Positions 6,440 through 13,995 of a stretch of DNA of 14,710 bases are shown here, piece by piece. A program made the translations under genes and the position numbers. The notes beneath the pieces are model-generated. The model did no database searches, was not told where the DNA came from, and was given only the letters and a program-made list of their open reading frames with translations. Positions within the stretch are counted from its first letter, which is position 1. The number at the start of each line of letters is the position of its first letter. This DNA comes from JBGZFC01 sp041846575 (GTDB lineage Bacteria; Bacteroidota; Bacteroidia; Bacteroidales; Dysgonomonadaceae): positions 1 through 14,710 of the forward strand of contig JBGZFC010000003.1 of NCBI GenBank assembly GCA_041846575.1, read 5' to 3'.

Positions 6440-7861
6440 ATGCAACAACTTATAAGCCTTTATAAAAAACAGACCGGAATAGCGAACCCTACTATAGAAG
6501 CCCTGCCTACATCCGGTTCCAACCGAAAATATTACAGACTTTACAAAGACGATATTTCCATTGTTGGAGTACACGGAGAATCACGTGAAGAAAATCGTGC
6601 CTTTATTTCTATGGCTCAACACTTTAACAAACAGAATCTTCCTGTTCCAAAGGTATTGACGGTATCGGATGATGAGATGTTTTATATTCAAACCGATTTA
6701 GGAGACAAAACGCTTTTCGATACAATTAAAGAGGGGCGTGCAACCGGAGTTTTCGGACATTACGAGAAGCAAATTCTTCATAAAACCATTTCTCAACTTG
6801 CCGATTTTCAGGTAAAAGCTGCCGACGGATTCGACTTTTCCGTATGTTACCCACAGCCACGGTTTAATCGCCGTTCGGTACATTGGGATTTAAACTATTT
6901 CAAGTACAACTTCCTGAAAACTACTGGAATGGATATTCAAGAAGAGTTGTTGGAAAACGATTTTGAACTGTTGGCAGAAGATTTGTTAAGAAATGAAACC
7001 AACACATTTATGTATCGCGATTTTCAGTCGCGTAATGTGATGTTGGTTGATGATAATCCCTATTTTATCGATTTTCAGGGTGGACGAAAAGGTCCTGTTT
7101 ATTACGATGTTGCATCTTTCCTGTGGCAAGCGAGAGCCAATTTCCCTAATGATTTGCGAGAAGAACTTATCGAAACTTACATCAACTCACTGCAAAAACA
7201 TATTAATATAGACAGAGGCGAGTTTTCAGTTCGCTTGCGACAATTTGTGCTTTTCAGGACACTTCAAGTATTAGGAGCATACGGATTTCGCGGATATTTC
7301 GAAAAAAAACCACACTTTATACAAAGCATTCCTTTCGCACTCAATAATCTGCGAGAGCTTCTGAAAGAAGGATTCAACAACTATCCATATTTGGAACGTA
7401 TTTTGTCCGAGATGGTCAATCTAAAACAGTTTGCCGACACTCAGAAACGTGAACTGGAGTTGCGAGTTTATAGTTTTGCCTACAAAAAAGGTATTCCAAA
7501 CGATACGTCGGGAAATGGGGGCGGTTATGTTTTCGACTGTCGTGCAATCAACAATCCGGGTAAATTTGAGCGATACAGCAATGTAACCGGATTAGATGAA
7601 TCGGTAATAAAGTTTTTGGAAGACGATGGCGAAATGAAACTATTTTTGGATGATATTTTACCATTAGTAGAGCGACACGTGAAACGTTATATGGAGCGAA
7701 ACTTCACGAATTTGATGGTCTCTTTCGGTTGTACGGGTGGGCAACATCGGTCTGTTTATGCCGCACAAAAAACGGCGGAACATATTCACAAAAAATTTGG
7801 AATTAAAGTTTCTTTGATTCATCGTGAACAAAACTGGGAACAGGTTTTTAATCGTAATTAA
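6440..7861 (+). CDS. AmgK-like sugar kinase fused to a RapZ C-terminal domain
   Basis: A 473-residue two-domain protein. Residues 1 to about 325 form an aminoglycoside-phosphotransferase fold. SGSNRKYYRL (25-34) is the nucleotide-binding region, MYRDFQSRNVM (191-201) holds catalytic Asp194 and metal-binding Asn199, and IDFQGG (210-215) the second metal Asp211. This subfamily includes AmgK, which phosphorylates MurNAc/GlcNAc at C1 for peptidoglycan recycling. Residues about 340-473 match the C-terminal half of RapZ: VFDCRAINNPG (364-374), NVTGLDESV (381-389) and the phosphate-binding SFGCTGGQHRSVY (428-440). In Escherichia coli that half binds glucosamine-6-phosphate and the GlmY/GlmZ RNAs. 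The RapZ N-terminal P-loop domain is absent and the kinase takes its place. A MurU-like partner lies 3.3 kb downstream. The start at 6440 is 6 bp past the nuclease stop, giving the expected N-terminus. The kinase substrate is inferred, not shown. Confidence 0.88.
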   Translation: MQQLISLYKKQTGIANPTIEALPTSGSNRKYYRLYKDDISIVGVHGESREENRAFISMAQHFNKQNLPVPKVLTVSDDEMFYIQTDLGDKTLFDTIKEGRATGVFGHYEKQILHKTISQLADFQVKAADGFDFSVCYPQPRFNRRSVHWDLNYFKYNFLKTTGMDIQEELLENDFELLAEDLLRNETNTFMYRDFQSRNVMLVDDNPYFIDFQGGRKGPVYYDVASFLWQARANFPNDLREELIETYINSLQKHINIDRGEFSVRLRQFVLFRTLQVLGAYGFRGYFEKKPHFIQSIPFALNNLRELLKEGFNNYPYLERILSEMVNLKQFADTQKRELELRVYSFAYKKGIPNDTSGNGGGYVFDCRAINNPGKFERYSNVTGLDESVIKFLEDDGEMKLFLDDILPLVERHVKRYMERNFTNLMVSFGCTGGQHRSVYAAQKTAEHIHKKFGIKVSLIHREQNWEQVFNRN

Positions 7862-8035
7862 GAATCACCTGAAAGGAATACATGTTCAAAACAATATTGA
7901 AAAATCAATTAATCAACTTTATCTTATTGGCTATTGAAAGAAATACGCAAACACTTATCTATTGTCAAATCAGCTGATAACCAATGGCTAAACAGGAAGA
8001 CTATTTTAAGTTTAACGAAATATTATACATATATT

Positions 8036-10525
8036 ATGGCAAAAAAAGCTACTATTTTAAAAACAAAGAAAAAACACATTAACAAGTCTCTTCCTAAAGT
8101 ATCGCAACTGATTCGTCCCGAGAAAATGAGCCTCGAAGAGTGGCAGATTCTTCTTCGAAAACAAACTGCACAGAAAGAACTATTATCCATTGAACCTGTC
8201 AACAGAAAGCAAACTCTTGGCGACTTTAGCGTGAGAAATCCGAAGACCGACCATGTGTACAAAGTAGCATTCAGAGGTATAAATAGCGTGTGGAACTATT
8301 GTTCCTGTCCCGATTTTAAAACAAATCAACTCGGCACCTGCAAGCACATTGAGGCTGTGCAAATAAAGCTGGAAGAAACTCAAAAACGTATTCCCAAAGA
8401 ACTTGTTCCTCCATACACATCGGTTTATCTTTCATATAAAGGAGAACGAAACGTGCGCATCCGAATTGGCTCAGATAATAGAGAGACATTTACTGATTTG
8501 GCAAATCAATATTTTACGCCTGAGGGTGTTTTGCGTGAGGAAGACTACGAAAACTTCTCGTTATTTTTGCAACAAGCTCAACAAATCGACGATACGTTTC
8601 GCTGCTACAACGATGTCCTGGAATTTATCATCGATAAACGCGATACAAACCGGCGCAAACAGCTTTTAAAGGCAAAGTATAGCAACGGTAAACTTCCCGA
8701 TTTGCTTCACGTACAACTATACCCATATCAAGAAGAAGGCATTTTGTTTGCTGTTAGTAAAGGGCGCAGTATCATTGCCGACGAAATGGGTTTGGGTAAA
8801 ACTATCCAAGCCATTGGCGCTGCCGAATTGTTGCATAAAGAATTCAAAATTTCATCAGTATTGATTCTATGTCCCACATCGCTCAAATACCAATGGAAAA
8901 AAGAAATTGAAAAGTTCACTGGTCGCACAGCGCTCGTTATCGAAGGTAATCACCTGAAACGTAGAGAACTATACAGCCAAGATGTTTTTTACAAAATAAT
9001 ATCATATCAAAGTGCAAACAACGATATTAAAATCATGAAATCGCTGCACACCGATATGTTGATTATGGATGAAGCTCAACGCCTAAAAAACTGGAACACT
9101 CAAATAGCGAAAGCCGCTCGTCGCATACAGTCACAATACACGGTTGTACTTTCAGGAACGCCGTTGGAAAACAAATTAGAAGAACTTTACTCTATTGCTC
9201 AGCTGGTAGATTCGTACTGTTTAGGACCGTATTACAAATTTATAAACAAATGCCTGATTCGCACCGAAACAGGAAAAACAATCGGATACCAAAACTTGAA
9301 CGAAGTAGGCGACTTAATCCGCCAAATTCTTATTCGTCGTCGCAAACGCGATGTAAACATCCAACTACCATCACGCGTGGATAAAATTCTTTTCGTTCCC
9401 ATGACCGAAGAGCAACGTGGTATGCACGAAGAGTTCAAACTGAGTGCTGCACAGTTAATTTACAAATGGCAAAAAATGCGTTTTTTGAGTGAAAGTGACC
9501 GTAAACGTCTTTTTTTACTCCTTAGTCAAATGCGAATGGTTTGCGACAGCACCTATATCTTAGATCAAAAAACGCGATTCGATACGAAAATAGATGAATT
9601 GATGAACGTCCTCGAAGAGTTTTTTGAAGAAACCGACGAAAAAGCGGTTATTTTCAGCCAATGGGAACGAATGACTCGTCTTGTAGCAGCCGAGTTAGAT
9701 AAAAAAGGTATTCAATACGAATATCTGCACGGTGGCGTTCCTTCCGAAAAACGCAAAGCGTTAATGGATAATTTTATGGAAAACCCCGACAGCCGTATTT
9801 TTCTTTCAACCGACGCCGGAAGCACCGGTTTGAATCTGCAAATCGCATCACTGATTATAAATCTAGATTTACCGTGGAATCCGGCTGTACTTGAACAGCG
9901 AATTGCCCGTATTCACCGGATGGGACAAAAAAACAACATACAGGTAATCAACTTTGTATCGGCAGACACCATCGAAGAACAGATGCTCACAAAGCTAAAT
10001 TTCAAATCGTCTATGTTTGAAGGAGTCTTAGACGACGGGGCAGACTCTATATTCCTTGAAAACAGCAAATTCGATAAACTAATGCAAAGCATTCAAGAGT
10101 TTACTTTCATTGAGAATAAAACCGATGAAAGCTCAGCAGCATCCATCCGTTCCGAAGAATTGGAAAAGTCGGTTCCCGAGAGCGAAAAAGGCAAGGATAA
10201 TGAGATACCTTTGAGCGAAACCATGATTCCCGACATTGAGCCGGAAATACAAGACGAATATTTGGAACAATCTGCATCTTCCGCAATTTCGCCCGACACC
10301 TCTCCCGAAGAACTCATCGCACAAAGCATCAAACTGTTTGGAACTTTAGCACAAACGTTGTCTTCGCCCGAAGCTACCGAAAAACTGGTAGATTCTCTCA
10401 TAGAAACAGACAACGAAACCGGAAAGACTTCGCTCAAAATTCCCGTTCCAAATCGGGATACGGTTGTTTCTGTTATAGGTGCAATCGGTAAGTTATTGGG
10501 AGCAGCAAACTTAAACTTGAGATAA
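8036..10525 (+). CDS. SWIM zinc-finger SNF2-family ATPase (RapA/HepA-like)
   Basis: A double-stranded-DNA translocase predicted to remodel protein-DNA or transcription complexes in the cytoplasm. From ATG 8036 it has 829 residues. A SWIM finger with Cys89, Cys91, Cys102 and His104 (NYCSCPDF...GTCKH) comes first. Next is the SNF2 ATPase: DEMGLGKT with Walker A Lys255, Walker B/II DEAQ at 345-348, and SGTPLENKLEELYSI. The helicase C domain has STDAGSTGLNLQ and QRIARIHRMGQ (621-631). An in-frame TTG at 7934 would add 34 residues, but these look noncoding, so I chose the ATG. After residue 692 there is an acidic, Ser/Glu-rich linker, then a helical block (756-829) ending in a hydrophobic GAIGKLLGAANLN stretch that I do not recognise. 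It may share the transcript of the kinase gene 174 bp upstream. The 3' end has an intrinsic terminator. Confidence 0.9.
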   Translation: MAKKATILKTKKKHINKSLPKVSQLIRPEKMSLEEWQILLRKQTAQKELLSIEPVNRKQTLGDFSVRNPKTDHVYKVAFRGINSVWNYCSCPDFKTNQLGTCKHIEAVQIKLEETQKRIPKELVPPYTSVYLSYKGERNVRIRIGSDNRETFTDLANQYFTPEGVLREEDYENFSLFLQQAQQIDDTFRCYNDVLEFIIDKRDTNRRKQLLKAKYSNGKLPDLLHVQLYPYQEEGILFAVSKGRSIIADEMGLGKTIQAIGAAELLHKEFKISSVLILCPTSLKYQWKKEIEKFTGRTALVIEGNHLKRRELYSQDVFYKIISYQSANNDIKIMKSLHTDMLIMDEAQRLKNWNTQIAKAARRIQSQYTVVLSGTPLENKLEELYSIAQLVDSYCLGPYYKFINKCLIRTETGKTIGYQNLNEVGDLIRQILIRRRKRDVNIQLPSRVDKILFVPMTEEQRGMHEEFKLSAAQLIYKWQKMRFLSESDRKRLFLLLSQMRMVCDSTYILDQKTRFDTKIDELMNVLEEFFEETDEKAVIFSQWERMTRLVAAELDKKGIQYEYLHGGVPSEKRKALMDNFMENPDSRIFLSTDAGSTGLNLQIASLIINLDLPWNPAVLEQRIARIHRMGQKNNIQVINFVSADTIEEQMLTKLNFKSSMFEGVLDDGADSIFLENSKFDKLMQSIQEFTFIENKTDESSAASIRSEELEKSVPESEKGKDNEIPLSETMIPDIEPEIQDEYLEQSASSAISPDTSPEELIAQSIKLFGTLAQTLSSPEATEKLVDSLIETDNETGKTSLKIPVPNRDTVVSVIGAIGKLLGAANLNLR

Positions 10526-10621
10526 CAAAAATATCATCAACTCCAATTGGCAACAAATATAAAAATTCGGAACGCCAATAGCTGTCTGTAACTCGTTGGT
10601 AAAAAGCGACTAAATGTATTT

Positions 10622-10660
10622 AAGACGGAATGAATTTTAATTTAATTCTGTCTTTTTTTT
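10622..10660 (+). terminator. Intrinsic terminator after the SNF2 gene
   Basis: AAGACGGAAT (10622-10631) pairs with ATTCTGTCTT (10645-10654) through nine Watson-Crick pairs and one G-U, with an AT-rich 13-nt loop that may pair further. The stem runs into eight Ts (10653-10660). It lies 97 bp after the SNF2 stop and separates that transcript from the next promoter. Confidence 0.8.
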
Positions 10661-10706
10661 AAACGCAATTATTGTTGTCAATTACTTAAGATAAGATTGA
10701 AATGAT

Positions 10707-10714
10707 TAACTTTG
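10707..10714 (+). promoter_or_regulatory. -7 box for the oxidase-fold gene and murU
   Basis: TAACTTTG matches TAnnTTTG exactly and follows the terminator at 10660. The -33 element is poor (TTACTT near 10682). Initiation near 10721 would leave about 27 nt before ATG 10748 and rules out the upstream TTG at 10712 as a start. Confidence 0.55.
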
Positions 10715-10747
10715 ATGTCTCAAATCAATATCAAATATTTATTTATA

Positions 10748-11158
10748 ATGAATCCGGAAGAATTAAAAAAGATAATATCGCAAATAGATGCCTGTATGAT
10801 GACAACTTATGGCTCTAACGGGGAAATAAATAGTCGCCCCATGCTTTGCAATCATACCGAAAACGGAATTTCCGAAATATATTTTTTCTGTATGAAAGAT
10901 AGCGATAAAATTGATGAAATTATGCAGAATAGCCATGTTTCACTAATATTTCAAAATCAAGAAAATGGAGTATATATCAATATGATGTGTCTTGCAACAG
11001 TTACCGAAGATGTAAGTGAGATGCGCGAACATTGGGACCCGAAGCTCGAAATGTGGTGGTCTGATAAAGAGAACACTACAGGTTTGAGCATGATTTGTTG
11101 CAAAACTCAATCTATACGCTATTGGTATCAAGGTAATAATGGCAGAATAGAACTTTAA
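10748..11158 (+). CDS. Pyridoxamine 5'-phosphate oxidase-fold protein (general stress protein 26-like)
   Basis: A 136-residue flavin-binding split-barrel protein. ACMMTTYGSNGEINSRPM (near residues 15-32) is the usual start of the barrel, where the substrate-facing RPM follows a T-x-x-x-x-G turn. IYFFCMKDSDKIDEIMQNSHVSLIF is the next conserved pair of strands, and HWDPKLEMWWSDKENTTGLSMICCKTQSIRYW the C-terminal dimer region. Such proteins bind FMN, FAD or heme-like ligands and are linked to stress; none of the residues makes it a true PdxH. The longer in-frame start (TTG 10712) overlaps the -7 box, so I chose ATG 10748. MurU begins 31 bp downstream with no terminator between, so they are probably cotranscribed. 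Confidence 0.83.
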   Translation: MNPEELKKIISQIDACMMTTYGSNGEINSRPMLCNHTENGISEIYFFCMKDSDKIDEIMQNSHVSLIFQNQENGVYINMMCLATVTEDVSEMREHWDPKLEMWWSDKENTTGLSMICCKTQSIRYWYQGNNGRIEL

Positions 11159-11189
11159 AGTATTACAGTTTTTATATTGAACAAGAAAT

Positions 11190-11924
11190 ATGAAAGCAAT
11201 GATTTTTGCCGCCGGACTTGGTACTCGGCTCAAACCGCTTACCGACACTGTGCCGAAGGCTATGGTAAAAGTTGGCAACAAGCCTCTATTACAATATATT
11301 ATAGAGAAATTAAAAGTATCGGGATTTGAAGAAATAATAATAAACGTGCATCATTTCGCCGATCAGATTATCGATTTTGTACGTGCCAACAGCAGTTTCG
11401 ATATTCGCATAGAGTTCTCCGATGAGCGTGAATTGTTGTTAGATACCGGTGGCGGAATAAAAAAAGCGTCGTGGTTTTTTGATGATGGAAAGCCGTTTCT
11501 TGTTCATAATGTGGATATTCTATCGAATATAGATTTGAAAGAGCTATATAATAAACATTTGGAAAACAGAGCGATAGCTACCCTCGTGGTAAAGAATAGA
11601 GAGACATCACGCTATTTGATTTTTGACGAAAACAAACACCTAAAAGGCTGGATAAATAAAAAAACAGGCGAAATAAAATCGCCTGTTTCAAATTCAAATT
11701 TTTGTAATTGTAGAGAATTGGCTTTTTCGGGAATACATGTTATCAATCCGTCCGTTTTTCCCTTGATGAGAAAATTTTCCGAAAAATTCTCTGTAATAGA
11801 TTTCTATCTATCAATTTGCAATAAAGAAAAAGTTTTTGGAATTGAGCCTGAAAATTTCTCGTTGATTGATGTTGGCAAAATAGATTTATTGGATGAAGCT
11901 GAAAAATTTCTGTCCAAATTGTAG
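11190..11924 (+). CDS. murU: MurU-like sugar-1-phosphate nucleotidyltransferase
   Basis: A 244-residue single-domain enzyme that joins a sugar 1-phosphate to a nucleoside triphosphate in the cytoplasm. FAAGLGTRLKPLTDTVPKAM (6-25) is the nucleotide-binding signature with the pyrophosphorylase Arg13 and Lys23. HNVDI (106-110) contains the metal-binding Asp109, and LIDVGKIDLLDEA near the C-terminus supplies the second metal Asp. Length and the absence of a left-handed beta-helix fit MurU (MurNAc-1-phosphate uridylyltransferase) rather than GlmU or long GlgC-type enzymes; mannose-1-phosphate guanylyltransferases remain an alternative. In Pseudomonas, AmgK and MurU act in sequence to make UDP-MurNAc, and the AmgK-like gene is nearby here. 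A perfect 10-bp inverted repeat lies inside the gene (11662-11688). The stop is 5 bp from the convergent dnaJ stop. Confidence 0.83.
   Translation: MKAMIFAAGLGTRLKPLTDTVPKAMVKVGNKPLLQYIIEKLKVSGFEEIIINVHHFADQIIDFVRANSSFDIRIEFSDERELLLDTGGGIKKASWFFDDGKPFLVHNVDILSNIDLKELYNKHLENRAIATLVVKNRETSRYLIFDENKHLKGWINKKTGEIKSPVSNSNFCNCRELAFSGIHVINPSVFPLMRKFSEKFSVIDFYLSICNKEKVFGIEPENFSLIDVGKIDLLDEAEKFLSKL
11662..11688 (+). repeat. Perfect inverted repeat inside murU
   Basis: AAACAGGCGA (11662-11671) and TCGCCTGTTT (11679-11688) are perfect complements around a 7-nt loop. The hairpin is preceded by As and followed by only three Ts, then CAAATT. It encodes part of KKTGEIKSPVS. Confidence 0.7.
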
Positions 11925-11929
11925 ATGCT

Positions 11930-13087
11930 TTAATCGAACATACGTTTAAATCGGCTGAATATATTCTCTTTTACCGATTTAGATGGCTCAAAGTTTTCCG
12001 ATTTACCCAACTCTTCAATTTTTTTCTTCTCTTCTGATGTTAGATTTTCAGGAACGTAAACGTTAACATGAATAAGTTCATCGCCGGTTCCAAATCCATT
12101 TATCGAAGGTAACCCTTTGTTTCGCAATCGCAATACTTTTCCGGGTTGTGTTCCCGGATCTATTTTTACTTTAGCCATACCTTCAATAGTTGGAACTTCT
12201 ACCGTACCACCAATAGCGGCAGTAGGGAAACCCAAGAACAGGTTGTAGATAACATCATTCTCATCACGAATCAGATTAGGGTCTTGCTCCTCTTCAATCA
12301 CTACCAGCAAGTCTCCGTTAATACCACCTCTGCGTGCGGCATTACCTTTTCCTTGCATCGTTAGTTGCATTCCTTCAGCTACTCCTGCGGGGATACGAAT
12401 CGATATAATTTCTTCTTCACGATTTACTCCTTCCCCGTTACAGTGAGTACATTTTTTTGTAATAGTTTTTCCGTCGCCATTGCACGAAGGGCAAGTTGTA
12501 GAGGTTTGCATCTGTCCCAAAATAGTGTTTGCAACTCGTGTTACCACGCCTGTGCCTCTACAAGTTTCGCAGGTAGTTGTTGCAGTACCGTTTTCCGAGC
12601 CGTTACCGTTGCAATGCGTACAAGCTACATATTTTTTTACTTTTATCTTCTTTTCTACTCCGTTGAGTACCTCTTTCAGATTGACTTTTACTTTCACACG
12701 CAAGTCGGAACCGCGATTTGCTCGCCTTTCACGTCCACTGCCACCAAACCCGCTGAAACCGCCAAATCCGCCGAAATGTCCGCCAAATATATCTCCAAAT
12801 TGAGAGAATATATCTTCCATTGACATACCGCCACCAAATCCGCCTCCGCCGGCAGCTCCGCTCACGCCTGCATGTCCAAATCGGTCGTAACGAGCACGTT
12901 TGTTATCATCACTCAAAACCTCGTATGCTTCGGCAGCCTCTTTGAATTTCTCTTCGGCTTCAGCATTGCCCGGATTTTTATCGGGATGATACTGAATTGC
13001 TTTTTTGCGGTATGCCTTTTTTATCTCTTCAGCCGTAGCGTTTTTGGCTACGTCCAATACTTCGTAATAATCTCTTTTTGTAGCCAT
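11930..13087 (-). CDS. dnaJ: Chaperone protein DnaJ (Hsp40)
   Basis: Co-chaperone that delivers substrates to DnaK and stimulates its ATPase in the cytoplasm. The 385 residues are a full type I DnaJ. The J domain (1-72) has His34-Pro35-Asp36 (YHPDKNPG). A Gly/Phe-rich region follows (77-117) with EDIFSQFGDIFGG. The four CxxCxGxG zinc motifs start at Cys156, Cys173, Cys199 and Cys213. The C-terminal substrate-binding domain includes GDLLVVIEEEQDP and the dimerisation end. The ATG at 13087 overlaps the grpE stop by one base (TAATG on the minus strand) with GGAGA just upstream, so the two are translationally coupled. dnaK is not in the window. The long antisense ORFs across the Gly/Phe region are shadows. 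Confidence 0.97.
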   Translation of the reverse strand: MATKRDYYEVLDVAKNATAEEIKKAYRKKAIQYHPDKNPGNAEAEEKFKEAAEAYEVLSDDNKRARYDRFGHAGVSGAAGGGGFGGGMSMEDIFSQFGDIFGGHFGGFGGFSGFGGSGRERRANRGSDLRVKVKVNLKEVLNGVEKKIKVKKYVACTHCNGNGSENGTATTTCETCRGTGVVTRVANTILGQMQTSTTCPSCNGDGKTITKKCTHCNGEGVNREEEIISIRIPAGVAEGMQLTMQGKGNAARRGGINGDLLVVIEEEQDPNLIRDENDVIYNLFLGFPTAAIGGTVEVPTIEGMAKVKIDPGTQPGKVLRLRNKGLPSINGFGTGDELIHVNVYVPENLTSEEKKKIEELGKSENFEPSKSVKENIFSRFKRMFD

Positions 13088-13665
13088 TATTCTCCAACAA
13101 TCACTTTCGGATAGCGAATAATTTTATCGTTAAGCGCATATCCCTTTTGTATACAATCAACTATTTTCCCTTTTTTCGATTCATCTTCCACCGGAATAGT
13201 GGTTAATGCCTCAAATTTGTCAGCATCGAAAGGTTGCCCTACGGAATCAATCTCTTTTACACCATGTCCGTTTAGAAACTGCACAAATTTGGCATAAATC
13301 AGATCCATTCCCTCCACAACGGCTTCTTTATCTTCTGCCAGATGTAAGGCTTGCATGGCACGTTCAAAATCGTCTGCCAATGGCAACATTTCTGACAACA
13401 CTCGTTCGCCTCCACTTTTAATAATGTCGGCTTTCTCTTTTATGGTTCGTTTACGGAAATTGTCAAATTCGGCATGAAGTCGCAGATAGTTATTGTTCAA
13501 ATCATCGTACTTCTCTCGTAACTCTTCGAGTGAATTTTCTTCATCGGATACATTTTCGTCAACATTGTTATCCTGTAATTTTTCTACATCTTTATCAATC
13601 GGCTTTTTGCCTAATTCATCTTCTTTTAATTCTTCCGAATCGGTATAATTATTATCTTTTTTCAT
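13087..13665 (-). CDS. grpE: Nucleotide exchange factor GrpE
   Basis: Releases ADP from DnaK in the Hsp70 cycle. From ATG 13665 the protein has 192 residues. A charged, acidic N-terminal tail (1-45) is followed by the long coiled coil EELREKYDDLNNNYLRLHAEFDNFRKR (about 47-73), the four-helix bundle, and the beta-wing domain. The wing holds PFDADKFEALTTIP and GKIVDCIQKGYALNDKIIRYPKVIVGE. An upstream in-frame ATG at 13701 would add MLLRHCFDFWGN, which does not fit GrpE tails and would start within the inverted repeat region. ATG 13665 has GGGGA six bases upstream and fits better. It is the first gene of a grpE-dnaJ operon. An inverted repeat at 13688-13730 could control it. Confidence 0.95.
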   Translation of the reverse strand: MKKDNNYTDSEELKEDELGKKPIDKDVEKLQDNNVDENVSDEENSLEELREKYDDLNNNYLRLHAEFDNFRKRTIKEKADIIKSGGERVLSEMLPLADDFERAMQALHLAEDKEAVVEGMDLIYAKFVQFLNGHGVKEIDSVGQPFDADKFEALTTIPVEDESKKGKIVDCIQKGYALNDKIIRYPKVIVGE

Positions 13666-13687
13666 ATTTCCCCAAAAATCAAAACAG

Positions 13688-13730
13688 TGTCTCAAAAGCA
13701 AAAACGAATGGTAAATGCAATGTTGAGACA
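13688..13730 (-). promoter_or_regulatory. Inverted repeat upstream of grpE, possible operator
   Basis: TGTCTCAA (13688-13695) and TTGAGACA (13723-13730) are perfect 8-bp complements separated by 27 bp, 23 bp before the grpE ATG. The arms do not match the CIRCE element of HrcA (TTAGCACTC-N9-GAGTGCTAA). No clear -33/-7 pair was found here. Confidence 0.35.
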
Positions 13731-13758
13731 GTATTATGTTAATTAGTTATTCATATAT

Positions 13759-13995
13759 CTATTGCAAATAGCTTGCCAAAAACGGCAATTTTATATTGAA
13801 GAAATCTTTTATTTTTAAATAGTAAGAATCGGTATTATGCACAATTCCTACTTTGATAAGCGGACATTCAAACTGTCGAATGATAAAACGTTTTGCTGCA
13901 GCTATTTCAAAATCCTCAATACTTTTTTTCGTTATGTGCAAACCATTGCTCGCAACTCGCTGTATATTACCGCTTATAGAAAAAGCTCGCACCAC
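13759..13995 (-). CDS. Doubtful small ORF between the HD gene and grpE
   Basis: A 78-codon frame starting at a GTG that overlaps the end of the HD gene by 22 bp. Its central part (ITKKSIEDFEIAAAKRFIIRQFECPLIKVGIVHNTDSYYLKIKDFF) has a balanced, globular composition and codons like the neighbours. I do not recognise it. No ATG occurs in frame; a TTG near codon 19 (position about 13939) is the other possible start, giving about 60 residues. It could be a real small protein coupled to the HD gene, the decayed end of a larger gene, or chance. It fills most of the 308 bp between the HD gene (13974) and grpE (13665), where otherwise only the inverted repeat at 13688-13730 is seen. Confidence 0.35.
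   Translation of the reverse strand: MVRAFSISGNIQRVASNGLHITKKSIEDFEIAAAKRFIIRQFECPLIKVGIVHNTDSYYLKIKDFFNIKLPFLASYLQ

Noticed and set aside
7934..8035. TTG 7934 as the SNF2 start
   Set aside because: The 34 added residues look like translated intergenic sequence; ATG 8036 gives a typical N-terminus.
10712..10747. TTG 10712 as the start of the oxidase-fold gene
   Set aside because: It overlaps an exact -7 promoter box, and the conserved fold begins after ATG 10748.
12365..12823. Antisense ORFs across dnaJ, including one with a Pro-rich repeat
   Set aside because: They mirror the Gly/Phe-rich and zinc-motif codons of dnaJ and have no start context of their own.
13666..13701. ATG 13701 as the grpE start
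   Set aside because: The added MLLRHCFDFWGN does not resemble a GrpE tail, and ATG 13665 has a better upstream site.
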